Of a DNA stretch of 64,000 nucleotides, positions 17,167-25,419 are shown in pieces. The notes beneath the pieces are model-generated. The model was given only the letters and a program-made list of their open reading frames with translations. It was not told the origin of the DNA and made no database searches. The stretch is taken from positions 1-64,000 of the forward strand of contig JAQCEM010000009.1 of the NCBI GenBank assembly GCA_027729635.1, read 5' to 3'. The DNA comes from Casp-actino8 sp001510335 (GTDB lineage Bacteria; Actinomycetota; Acidimicrobiia; Acidimicrobiales; Ilumatobacteraceae). The translations under genes and the position numbers were made by a program. Within the stretch, counting starts at the first letter, position 1. Each line of letters starts with the position of its first letter.

Positions 17167-18000
17167 CTAGCGATGCGCCATTAAGCGTTGTAGAGATGAC
17201 GCCTGAAGTTGAGCCCGCTCAAAAGCCGGAATCAGATCAAGATCGTCGTCGATGATCTCAACACTGATAGGAGCGTTGGGCGGCGTTTGTTCAAAGAACT
17301 GCTTGAGATCAAACTCGCCTGCACCGAGAAGTTCACGATTGTGGATGCAATCCTGAATGTAGTCGTCCATGCTTGGAGTCATAGTGCCATCATCAACTTG
17401 AATATTCTTGACCAGCGAGTAATCAAGATCTGCGAGCGACGACACGCCAGCACCACGAAAAACATGCCACGTATCAACGCAGAGACCGACATTAGGATGC
17501 CCACTTCGGCGCACAAAATTCTGGGCAGTTGCAATGTCTGGAATCTTTGTTGGCGGCAAAAACTCGAGGGCATAATGCACATCTGCGTCAGCAGTGCGTT
17601 CTGCTAAGGCACCGAGCCATTGCGCTGCAACATCAAAGTCAATGTCTTTGTTCGCACCAAATGGGGCGATGACTTGTATGCGCTCTACTCCGAAAGTTCT
17701 GGCCACATGTTCAAAGTCAAGCGCTGACTTGTCATCGACAAGTCGAAGAGCTTCAAGTTCAAGAATGCGCATGTTGTGTTGAGATAGCACTTTCTTGAAG
17801 TCGTCGTCACTCGTTCCGTTCGCACGTAGTTGTAAGTATTCGCTCACGCCAAATCCGATGCCATCAAAGCCAGCAGCCGATGCGGCTGCTACTCGTTGGT
17901 CAAATTTGACGCCGCGCATGCTGTAGTACGCCAATATTGTTTGGCGCGAGCCAACGCCAGCGATGCCACCTGATCCAACCCCGTATGCAGAATGTGCCAC
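17167..18000 (-). CDS. Sugar phosphate isomerase/epimerase-type TIM barrel
   Basis: A 277-residue xylose-isomerase-like TIM barrel (AP endonuclease 2 / IolE fold). Recognisable strands include FDGIGFGVSEY, MRILELEALRLV, ALEFLPPTKIPD, NVGLCVDTWHVFR and PISVEIID. The Glu, Asp-x-x-His and final Glu are metal-site candidates. The start is GTG at 18000 with a strong GGAGG ribosome site. It is first in the minus-strand run and divergent from a second Rieske gene. Substrates in this family range from inosose to keto acids, and none can be named here. Confidence 0.8.
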   Translation of the reverse strand: MAHSAYGVGSGGIAGVGSRQTILAYYSMRGVKFDQRVAAASAAGFDGIGFGVSEYLQLRANGTSDDDFKKVLSQHNMRILELEALRLVDDKSALDFEHVARTFGVERIQVIAPFGANKDIDFDVAAQWLGALAERTADADVHYALEFLPPTKIPDIATAQNFVRRSGHPNVGLCVDTWHVFRGAGVSSLADLDYSLVKNIQVDDGTMTPSMDDYIQDCIHNRELLGAGEFDLKQFFEQTPPNAPISVEIIDDDLDLIPAFERAQLQASSLQRLMAHR

Positions 18001-18083
18001 GTTTCCTCCAGCAAATAGATATTAAAATTCTACTGCGTGGCGTGATACCCTTGCGCTGTGACAGCAGTGGGGGTCAAGTAGCA

Positions 18084-19454
18084 GTGAAAGCGGGTCAAGA
18101 GCGTTGTCCGGGGCCGAGCTATCGCGACATTGTTTTGCGTGATATCGGTGGGGTTCCGCCGCAAATGCTTGAGAGCGAGTACCAGTTTCGTGGTGATGAG
18201 CCAATTGGTTTTGATCGGTACACGTCTGCGGAGTTCTTAAAGTCGGAGTTTGAGCGAGTGTGGTCACGAACATGGCAGTGGGCGTGTCGCGAAGAACATA
18301 TTCCTAACGAGGGCGATTTTCATGTCTACGACATCGGGGATCGGTCAATTCTGATTGTTCGTTCTGCTGACATGAAAATTCGTGCCTTCAACAACTTTTG
18401 TCTGCACAGAGGAACTCAACTCAAACCTTCGAACACAGCGGGGAACGCCAATCGATTTACTTGTCCTTTTCATGGTTGGGCGTGGTCTACCTCTGGCAAA
18501 TTAGCGACGATTCCGTGTCGCTGGGATTTCCCGCATGTCAAAGACGAAGACTTTGAGTTACCGGAGATCCAAGTGGACACCTGGGGTGGCTTTGTTTTTG
18601 TAAACTTTGATCCGCATGCTCAGTCACTGCATGAGTATCTCGGGGTCATGACAAGTCATTTCACTGGCACGTGGGATCTCTCACAGCGATACATCGAAAT
18701 CCATGTGCGCAAGCGATTGCCAGCAAACTGGAAAGCCGCGATGGAGGCTTTTCTCGAGGCATATCACGTGTTTAAGACCCACCCAGAAGCACTTCGTGCG
18801 GCTGGTGACGCAAACGCGCAGTATGACGTATTTGGCGAGCATGTGTCGCGGTTTATGCACACATCGGGCTCACAGAGTCCCCACATTGCAGTACAACAAA
18901 CAGAGCAAGAAATTATCAACTTTATGATTGGTCGCAAGTTTGCTGGCGGAGTCAGTATCCCCCAGGTGCCAGAGGGGCACACTGCGCGCGACGTGTATGC
19001 GGCATTTGTGCAGCAGCAGTTGAAAGAAAAATATGGCCATGATTTTTCAGACTTTAAAGTGAGTGAGACAATCGACTCAATCGAGTACTTCGTTTTTCCT
19101 AACGGTTTCTTTTTCCCTGGTGCACACAAGCCGATGGTGTATCGATTCCTTCCGCACCCAACTAATCCAGACGAGTGCACATTCGACTTGTTGTTCTTAC
19201 GGTTCCCTGCTGACGGCCAAGCCCCACCACCTCCCGCACAGCCCTACGACATTGACATTCATGAGAGCTACATGTCAGCGCCCGGTATTGACCAAGGGCT
19301 GGGCTATGTCTACGACCAAGACACGGACAATATGGCCGCCCAAACCCGTGGTTTCAAGGGCAGCATAAGAACATCGCAGGTCTCGGGCAATTATCAAGAG
19401 ATTCGCGCCAGGCATCTGCATCAAACGATCGATGCGTACCTCGCCCGACCGTGA
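18084..19454 (+). CDS. Rieske non-heme iron oxygenase, alpha subunit
   Basis: A 456-residue Rieske oxygenase large subunit, with the Rieske ligands Cys106, His108, Cys127 and His130. The iron site E225-x2-H228-x4-H233 again has Glu in the bridging position, as in the enzyme at 13910. The GTG at 18084 follows GTGGGGGTC and starts just ahead of the conserved region. Earlier in-frame starts reach back into the divergent TIM-barrel gene and look unlikely, but the exact start is uncertain. No beta subunit or ferredoxin reductase is adjacent. It is convergent with the P450 at 19477. Confidence 0.88.
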   Translation: MKAGQERCPGPSYRDIVLRDIGGVPPQMLESEYQFRGDEPIGFDRYTSAEFLKSEFERVWSRTWQWACREEHIPNEGDFHVYDIGDRSILIVRSADMKIRAFNNFCLHRGTQLKPSNTAGNANRFTCPFHGWAWSTSGKLATIPCRWDFPHVKDEDFELPEIQVDTWGGFVFVNFDPHAQSLHEYLGVMTSHFTGTWDLSQRYIEIHVRKRLPANWKAAMEAFLEAYHVFKTHPEALRAAGDANAQYDVFGEHVSRFMHTSGSQSPHIAVQQTEQEIINFMIGRKFAGGVSIPQVPEGHTARDVYAAFVQQQLKEKYGHDFSDFKVSETIDSIEYFVFPNGFFFPGAHKPMVYRFLPHPTNPDECTFDLLFLRFPADGQAPPPPAQPYDIDIHESYMSAPGIDQGLGYVYDQDTDNMAAQTRGFKGSIRTSQVSGNYQEIRARHLHQTIDAYLARP

Positions 19455-19476
19455 AATAGTTCTACGAGGCAAGCAG

Positions 19477-20733
19477 TTATGAAGTCGCTTTCGTAAATCC
19501 GATATTCAAATGCTTCAGTGACCTCAAGCAGAAATTTGGATGATGACGGAAGTCATTCTCGCCATCAATAAACCACATCTCATCTACGCGATCAACAAGA
19601 GCGCGAAACCCAATAATGAGTTCGCGGCGGGCGAGTGGCGCCCCCAAGCAAAAGTGCGTGCCAAAGCCGAAAGATAAATGGCTACGCACGTTGTCGCGGT
19701 TGAGATTCATGTCGGCGGGACATTCAAATTGATTGTCATCGCGATTGGCTGCGGCATAACGCACGTTGATGACAGCACCCGCGGGAATCGTGACACCGTG
19801 AAGAACGACTTCTTGTGTTGTTGAACGAAAGAGACCTTGCACGGGACCTTCTAAGCGAAGCACTTCTTCAGCAAGAAGTGGCACGTATTTATCAGGATCA
19901 GACTTCAGCAGACTCCACTGGTCGGGATTGGCAATCAACAGACGAACGCCTTCAGACAGCGCGTTAGTTGTGGTTTCAGATCCGCCCACAAAGGTATCGG
20001 CCATCATCTCGGCATGAAGTTCATTGTCGGTGAGGGTTCGTCCCCATTCGGGAACGACAGTGTTGACTAAATCACTGAGAAGCGTGTTGTCAGGTTGCTG
20101 ACGCAAACGTTCGAAAATTGGTTGGAAATAGTGTTGGGCTTCAATCTCTTGTTCTGTTGACCAGAAGGCTTCTTCATCGGTCTGCATCATCCCGAGGCGT
20201 TGCACCCAGGCGTCGGTCCAAGCCTTGATCTGCCACATGTCTTCATCACGGGCGCCCATTTGTCGACCAATGACTATGAGGGGTAAAGGGATTGCAAAAG
20301 ATCGGACCCAATCGCAGTGACTGTCGTCTATGAATTTGTCGATGAGTTGATGTGCGAGTTCCTCGATGAACGGATCCATCTCTTTGATACGCGATGGCCT
20401 GAAGGCATGGTTGAAGAGACCGCGCATCTCACGATGCTCAGGATCGTCTCGACCAGCCAGAGTTGCGCCCGGAACCCAACCGTCTTTTTCATACATTGCT
20501 TTGATCTTGGCTGATCGGGGGTCAACACGGCCGCGGTGGCGAGCACTGGTAAAGCGTTCAGTGTCGCTTAGGACCATCCGCACATCTTCATAGCGGGTGA
20601 TGACGTACATACCGGTGGCGTTGTCGCGCCAAACAGGAGCCTCATCGCGAAGTTTTCCGTAGGCGTCGTATGGGCAATCAGAAATATCTGAGTCAAGCAA
20701 AGTCATTTTTGTGAGATCAAGATCGGCACTCAT
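19477..20733 (-). CDS. Cytochrome P450
   Basis: A 418-residue soluble bacterial P450. The I-helix oxygen-activation motif is GGSETTTN, the K-helix has EEVLRLEG (ExxR), and the heme loop FGFGTHFCLG places the thiolate at Cys362. It is expected to hydroxylate a lipophilic substrate using an external ferredoxin and reductase, neither of which is nearby. An in-frame ATG three codons upstream (20742) is the alternative start. It is divergent from the SnoaL-like gene. Confidence 0.93.
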   Translation of the reverse strand: MSADLDLTKMTLLDSDISDCPYDAYGKLRDEAPVWRDNATGMYVITRYEDVRMVLSDTERFTSARHRGRVDPRSAKIKAMYEKDGWVPGATLAGRDDPEHREMRGLFNHAFRPSRIKEMDPFIEELAHQLIDKFIDDSHCDWVRSFAIPLPLIVIGRQMGARDEDMWQIKAWTDAWVQRLGMMQTDEEAFWSTEQEIEAQHYFQPIFERLRQQPDNTLLSDLVNTVVPEWGRTLTDNELHAEMMADTFVGGSETTTNALSEGVRLLIANPDQWSLLKSDPDKYVPLLAEEVLRLEGPVQGLFRSTTQEVVLHGVTIPAGAVINVRYAAANRDDNQFECPADMNLNRDNVRSHLSFGFGTHFCLGAPLARRELIIGFRALVDRVDEMWFIDGENDFRHHPNFCLRSLKHLNIGFTKATS

Positions 20734-20787
20734 ATATCTCATCTTGTCGCATATTCGTGGCGCATAATTCAGTGGAAGCCTGTGTTC

Positions 20788-20832
20788 GACATATTTGGGA
20801 TCGACATATTTGGTATCGATCTATCTGGCATC
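20788..20832. repeat. Three tandem 15-bp units
   Basis: Three head-to-tail 15-base units: GACATATTTGGGATC, GACATATTTGGTATC and GATCTATCTGGCATC. They lie in the divergent space between the P450 and SnoaL-like genes and contain no stop in the forward frame (they would read DIFGI-DIFGI-DLSGI). This may be a regulatory repeat or part of an N-terminal extension if the GTG at 20782 is used. Confidence 0.7.
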
Positions 20833-20868
20833 GTGTCAGGGCTTCTGGCTCGGCTAGAAATAATGCTT

Positions 20869-21357
20869 ATGAGCGAACTCACTCCAGTCAGCGTCGAAGA
20901 TTATGTCAATATTCAGCGTCTCATTAACCGGTATGCCGATGCGGTGATCCATCGCAATGGCGGGCAGTGGGGCAGTTGCTGGACCGATGATGCGGTCTGG
21001 GACTTGGGTGGAGGCCGATTAGTTGAAGGCAAAGAGGCGATTCTCAAACTGTGGTACGCCGCCATGGGCGGTATTTCTTCGGTCGTGCAAACTGTTCACA
21101 ACGGCGATGCTTGGGTTGGGGCCTCGGCCAATGAGGCCACGGGGCGTTGGGCAATTAGCGAACGAATGCGTCGGGCGAACGGAGATTCGGGGATTTTGCT
21201 CGCTCACTACGACGACGCCTACGCCAAGGTGAATGGTCAATGGTTGTTCACGCGTCGCTTCTTGCAGGTTCACTACGGCGGCCCTGCCGATCTTTCGGCG
21301 AACTTCACGAACGATAAAGAGCAATTGATTGCTCGTGGCATTGTTGCTGACGTCTGA
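20869..21357 (+). CDS. SnoaL-like / NTF2-fold protein
   Basis: A 162-residue SnoaL-like protein: YVNIQRLINRYADAVIHRNGGQW, then CWTDDAVWDLGGGRLVEGKEAI, then a strand with VHNGDAWVG and the C-terminal WLFTRRFLQVHYG. It belongs to the same fold group as the other SnoaL-like genes here. The ATG at 20869 begins the conserved part. A GTG at 20782 in the same frame would add 29 residues encoded by the 15-bp tandem repeat and cannot be excluded. It is followed by an acyl-CoA synthetase 19 bases downstream. Confidence 0.75.
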   Translation: MSELTPVSVEDYVNIQRLINRYADAVIHRNGGQWGSCWTDDAVWDLGGGRLVEGKEAILKLWYAAMGGISSVVQTVHNGDAWVGASANEATGRWAISERMRRANGDSGILLAHYDDAYAKVNGQWLFTRRFLQVHYGGPADLSANFTNDKEQLIARGIVADV

Positions 21358-21376
21358 GATCTCGTAGTTTCGTCCT

Positions 21377-22912
21377 ATGCCTGTTTTTGCATCCGATCTT
21401 GCCCGTGATCGTTCAGACGAGATAGCGGTTCGGGATCCCAATAGGGCTTATACCTGGGCGCAGGTGGATGACATTCTCAATCGCACCGCGAATAATGCTC
21501 TTGAGACTGATCTTGGGCCCAAGCGTCGTGTAGCGGTCTTTGCTGAGAACGCTGCCGAGACTGCGTTTTCTCATTTGGGCTGCCTCTTAGGAAGCGCTTC
21601 GACGGTCCCGGTGAACTTTCATCTCACCGCCGAAGAAGCCGCATACATCATGGTTGATTCTGAGTCACGCATTTTGTTCGTCGGTCCCGAGACTCTTGAG
21701 CGTGGCGTTGAAGCCGCCAAGATTGCTCGATCTGAAGGTGCAAAACTAACGATTGTTGGTTGGGACGTGTCGCATCCTGAAGTCATGGATTGGAATGACT
21801 GGCTGGCGCAGGGAGATCCGAGTCATCCACCGCTCGATGTCAAGCCACGAGCCAATTTGCTGTACACATCGGGCACGACTGGTCGTCCAAAGGGCACCGA
21901 ACTTCCACCCACGATGTTTGCTGGCGGCTCGACCATGGGCGAACACCTAGAAGGCATGAAGTCGAATCGCTTCGCCGAATACGGGACTCACCTTGTTGTC
22001 GGTCCGATGTATCACACTGGTCCACTCAACGGAATGCGTTTGCTCGTTCGTGGCGTACCAATGGTGATTCTCGCCAAGTTTGATGCTGAGCAAACTCTTG
22101 AAGCCATCGCTACATACAAAACTGAAACTTCAGTGATGGTGCCGACACACTTTGTTCGTTTGTTGGCATTGCCAGAAGCAGTGAAGGCCAAGTACGACGT
22201 GTCATCGATGAAGTTGGTCGCCCACACTGGGGCCTCATGCCCCGTTGATATCAAGCGATCAATGATTGATTGGTGGGGACTGATTTTCACCGATGCCTAT
22301 GGTGCGACCGAAGTAGGTACGACGTGTCAAATCTCGAGCGCTGATTGGCTCGAGAATCCTGGCTCAGTCGGTCGACCGGTTCCGCCATTCTCGGTCATTG
22401 TGTTCGATGACGACGGCAACGAGCTACCGGCTAACACTGAAGGTCGTTTGTTTTTTAAGGATGCAACGGGCCGCGGAGTGATTTACCCGAATGATGCCGA
22501 GAAGACCAGGGCTGCAAACATCGCGCCAGGTATTTTCACGCTAGGAGAAATTGGTTACGTCAATGATGGTGGCTTTGTGTACATCACTGATCGTTTTAGC
22601 GACATGGTCGTCTCTGGTGGAGTCAATATCTATCCCGCTGAAGCCGAACAAGTTTTGGTGCAACACCTTGATCTCTTAGACGTTGCGTGTATCGGTATTC
22701 CTCACGCTGAAATGGGTGAAGAGCTCAAGGCTCTCGCGATTCCGCGTGACCTAGAGAACCCTCCGGACGCTAAAGAAGTTTTGGCTTTTTGTCGTGAGCG
22801 GTTGAGTCATTTCAAGTGCCCACGCACCGTCGAATTTGTTGAAGACCTTGGTCGTAACACCATGGGCAAAATCAATAAGCGCAAACTGCGCGCTCCCTAC
22901 TGGGAGAAGTAA
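21377..22912 (+). CDS. Acyl-CoA synthetase (AMP-binding)
   Basis: A 511-residue ANL-superfamily ligase. It shows the phosphate loop YTSGTTGRPKG, the YGATEVG motif, the hinge region TDRFSDMVVSGGVNIYPAEAE and the C-terminal catalytic Lys498 (MGK). Its general layout and the paired SnoaL-like gene upstream mirror 7484-9528, suggesting two related activation modules. It is in a likely operon with the enoyl-CoA hydratase homologue (23 bases downstream). The acid activated is unknown. Confidence 0.92.
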   Translation: MPVFASDLARDRSDEIAVRDPNRAYTWAQVDDILNRTANNALETDLGPKRRVAVFAENAAETAFSHLGCLLGSASTVPVNFHLTAEEAAYIMVDSESRILFVGPETLERGVEAAKIARSEGAKLTIVGWDVSHPEVMDWNDWLAQGDPSHPPLDVKPRANLLYTSGTTGRPKGTELPPTMFAGGSTMGEHLEGMKSNRFAEYGTHLVVGPMYHTGPLNGMRLLVRGVPMVILAKFDAEQTLEAIATYKTETSVMVPTHFVRLLALPEAVKAKYDVSSMKLVAHTGASCPVDIKRSMIDWWGLIFTDAYGATEVGTTCQISSADWLENPGSVGRPVPPFSVIVFDDDGNELPANTEGRLFFKDATGRGVIYPNDAEKTRAANIAPGIFTLGEIGYVNDGGFVYITDRFSDMVVSGGVNIYPAEAEQVLVQHLDLLDVACIGIPHAEMGEELKALAIPRDLENPPDAKEVLAFCRERLSHFKCPRTVEFVEDLGRNTMGKINKRKLRAPYWEK

Positions 22913-22935
22913 GAGCATCAAAGTAGGAGAGTCAT

Positions 22936-23775
22936 ATGTCTGACCCAGTGCTGTTAATCGACAATCCATTGCCGAAGGTTCGTCGATTCACTTTGAACAG
23001 ACCCGATAAGCGAAACGCTTTGAATGATGATTTGCGTGGCGCGTTGTTTGCTGCACTGCGCGAGGGCGACAAAGCGCGTGATGTATCGGTGATGATCATT
23101 CGCGGGGCGGGTTCGACTTTTTGCGCGGGTTACGACCTCGGCTCGCCCAATAGCGATGTCGAACGTTCGATTTCACGAGCCGATGGCTGGTGGTCGCGCC
23201 ATGTCGTGAACAACTGGTTTGAAATGTGGGATATGTCGACCCCCATCATCGGGCAGGTACACGGTTACTGCTTGGCCGGTGGCACCGAACTGGCTACTGC
23301 ATGCGACCTTGTCTATGTGGCTGAAGACGCGAAGATTGGCTATCCGCCAGTTCGCTTGATGTCTCCTCCAGATATGCAGTGGCAGACCTGGATGATGGGT
23401 TTGCGTCGCGGTATGGAAGCTTTGTTGACTGGCGACTCAATGAGCGGTGTAGAGGCGGTGACCAACGGTTTTGCTAACCGAGCACATCCGGCTGACGAAC
23501 TCGATGCGGCTGTTTTGGCAATGGCTGAACGTATTGCGAAGATTCCGGCTGATCTGTTGGCACTTAATAAGCGAGTTGCTCATCGTGCGATGGACGTGAT
23601 GGGGATTCGTGCCGGTATTCGCGCTACTGCCGAGATCCAGGCGTTGGGTTTTCATCAGCCGTCGTCGATGGAATACATGCAGTCTTTTGTCACTAAGGGT
23701 GTCACTGCTGCCTTAAGTGAAAGAGATGCGGCTTTTGGTGATTACCGCGAGTCGGGCGACTCGAAAAATTCATAA
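22936..23775 (+). CDS. Enoyl-CoA hydratase/isomerase (crotonase) family protein
   Basis: A 279-residue crotonase-fold protein. The oxyanion-hole segments are TFCAGYDLG (62-69) and CLAGGTELA (112-120). The first catalytic Glu of classical hydratases is matched by Glu118. The second is replaced in IGYPPVRLM, where Pro and Val sit near position 137-139. This suggests an isomerase, hydrolase or decarboxylase-like activity rather than a standard hydratase. The C-terminal part keeps LNKRVAHRAMD typical of the fold. It follows the acyl-CoA synthetase on the same strand. Confidence 0.88.
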   Translation: MSDPVLLIDNPLPKVRRFTLNRPDKRNALNDDLRGALFAALREGDKARDVSVMIIRGAGSTFCAGYDLGSPNSDVERSISRADGWWSRHVVNNWFEMWDMSTPIIGQVHGYCLAGGTELATACDLVYVAEDAKIGYPPVRLMSPPDMQWQTWMMGLRRGMEALLTGDSMSGVEAVTNGFANRAHPADELDAAVLAMAERIAKIPADLLALNKRVAHRAMDVMGIRAGIRATAEIQALGFHQPSSMEYMQSFVTKGVTAALSERDAAFGDYRESGDSKNS

Positions 23776-23900
23776 GAAACCCCCTGGGAAGAAATAGACC
23801 TGATAGTTCGTCGTGGCGTTTGATTAGGTGAGGTCGGTGTGGCAGGCTTCACAGAGCGAGTTTCCATTCGGGGCTCGAGGTCATCCATAGGGGGATACTT

Positions 23901-25313
23901 ATGAGGAATAGAAAGATCAGCTTTGTCGCTGGCTTGGCTATTGCAGGTTTGCTTGTTGGCGCCTGTAGCGAAGATTCATCGACAACCACGAATGCTCCAG
24001 CGGCGTCGGAAGCTCCGACCACCGACGCCCCGTCAGGCTCTGATGCCCCCGCAGCAACAGAGGCTCCTGCAGAATCAGAATCGCCCATCTCGGCCGAGAA
24101 TCAGGCACACGCAGTTGAATACACCGGAGGAACCGCTGGTGCCGCGACTGGCACCGAGCCCTTCGTTGTGGGTTACGTGAACCAAGAAGGTGGCACACCT
24201 GGCTTCCCCGAAGCCTCAATTGGTGTTGATGCTGCCGTGTGGTACATCAACAACTACCTCGGTGGTATTGATGGACGCCCGATTGAACTTGCCACCTGCA
24301 TCGTCACTAGAGAAGAAGATGGTCAGAAGTGCGCACAAGAAATGCTCGCCAACGATCAGGTCTCAGTTGTTTTGACTGGGGCCATGTTGACCGGCAACGC
24401 TCCGTTGTTGGACGGCCTTGCTGGTAAGAAGCCTGTTTACATCTCGAACCCGTTGACCACACCTGAGTTCCTAGCTGCTGATGCATTCGCTTTCACGCCT
24501 GGCTCACCTGGTGTTGTCGGTGGTTTGACAGTGTTTATTGCTAAGTACCTGGGTGATCTTGAAGGCAAAGAGATCAAGAAGGTTGCCGTTGTTTTTGGTG
24601 ACAACCCTGCAGGTCAGGTTGCATTCAACATGTTGACCAAGCCCGTTTTCGAAAGCCTGGGTGTTGAAGTTACTGGTGTTGCTGCTGCTGACACCGCAGG
24701 CGCAACCGAAATGGCCAGCCTCATTCAGGCTGCTGGAGCGCAGGACGCTGACGTTTTTTACCCGTTGGTGACCATTGGTAGCTGTATCGCTGTCTATGAC
24801 GCATTGCAGACTCTTGAAATCGAGACCACAGTTGTCACAACTGGTCTTTGCTTCGGTGTGCCCATGCAGACCCACCTCAAAGAACTCGGCATTGACGCCA
24901 AGTTGCCTGATGGTTGGTACTTCGGTGGCTATGGCTACTCGTATGAGATCCCGGGTAATCCCGACATTGATGCCTATATCGAAGCAATATTCGCTTACGC
25001 CGCAACCGAAGGTATGGATGCAGCAACTCTCGAGTACACCGGCTTCGGTGGCCCGACTTTTGGAACTTTGATGACCATTGCTCAATTCGCCAATGGTGGC
25101 GTTGCTGATCCCGATGGATACCGAACTGCAGCTCAGGCCTTTACTGGCCCCGGTTGGGGTGTCGTTGGTGCACAGAAGTGTGGCGGTAACCCGACGTTCC
25201 CGTCGTTGTGCGGATTCCAAATTGGTGTTCAGCAACAACAGGGTGCTGACTATGTTTCCATCATGGATGGTTTCAACGGCAAACCAGTTGATGCCCAAGC
25301 CGATTTAGGTTGA
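23901..25313 (+). CDS. livK: ABC transporter substrate-binding lipoprotein, branched-chain amino acid type
   Basis: A 470-residue periplasmic-binding-type protein anchored as a lipoprotein. A charged MRNRK start and hydrophobic stretch end in the lipobox LVGAC with Cys22, followed by a Ser/Thr/Ala/Pro/Glu-rich linker to about residue 75. The mature domain shows the two-lobe LivK/peripla_BP_6 pattern (VGYVNQEGG, AAVWYINNYLGGIDGRPIEL, VVFGDNPAG). It begins a complete liv-type importer operon. The ligand is not predictable; amino acids, amides and aromatic or short-chain acids are all known for the family. The gene symbol marks the family only. Confidence 0.88.
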   Translation: MRNRKISFVAGLAIAGLLVGACSEDSSTTTNAPAASEAPTTDAPSGSDAPAATEAPAESESPISAENQAHAVEYTGGTAGAATGTEPFVVGYVNQEGGTPGFPEASIGVDAAVWYINNYLGGIDGRPIELATCIVTREEDGQKCAQEMLANDQVSVVLTGAMLTGNAPLLDGLAGKKPVYISNPLTTPEFLAADAFAFTPGSPGVVGGLTVFIAKYLGDLEGKEIKKVAVVFGDNPAGQVAFNMLTKPVFESLGVEVTGVAAADTAGATEMASLIQAAGAQDADVFYPLVTIGSCIAVYDALQTLEIETTVVTTGLCFGVPMQTHLKELGIDAKLPDGWYFGGYGYSYEIPGNPDIDAYIEAIFAYAATEGMDAATLEYTGFGGPTFGTLMTIAQFANGGVADPDGYRTAAQAFTGPGWGVVGAQKCGGNPTFPSLCGFQIGVQQQQGADYVSIMDGFNGKPVDAQADLG

Positions 25314-25324
25314 TTCATTGTTAA

Positions 25325-25340
25325 GTGACCCATGGGTCAC
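25325..25340. repeat. Perfect 16-bp palindrome
   Basis: GTGACCCATGGGTCAC is an exact palindrome 12 bases after the livK stop and just ahead of the terminator-like hairpin. It could be a protein-binding site or part of the transcript's 3' structure; no family match is claimed. Confidence 0.5.
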
Positions 25341-25348
25341 ACAACGAC

Positions 25349-25388
25349 AGAGGGTGTGGTGGATCGCAAGATCTGCCACACCCTCTTT
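25349..25388 (+). terminator. Intra-operon terminator-like hairpin between livK and livHM
   Basis: GAGGGTGTGG-TG-GATC and GATC-TG-CCACACCCTC form a 10-bp stem, a 2x2 internal loop, and a further 4 bp closed by a GCAA loop, followed by TTT. It is placed between the binding-protein gene and the permease gene. Such partial terminators usually make binding protein in excess over membrane subunits and stabilise the upstream mRNA. Confidence 0.75.
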
Positions 25389-25419
25389 GCTAACCCAAAA
25401 TTAATAGCAGGAGTTAACA

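Noticed and set aside
24504..25298. Long open frame (264 codons) on the minus strand inside livK
   Set aside because: It mirrors livK codons, has no known-domain pattern, no ribosome site, and the plus-strand protein is clearly a binding lipoprotein.
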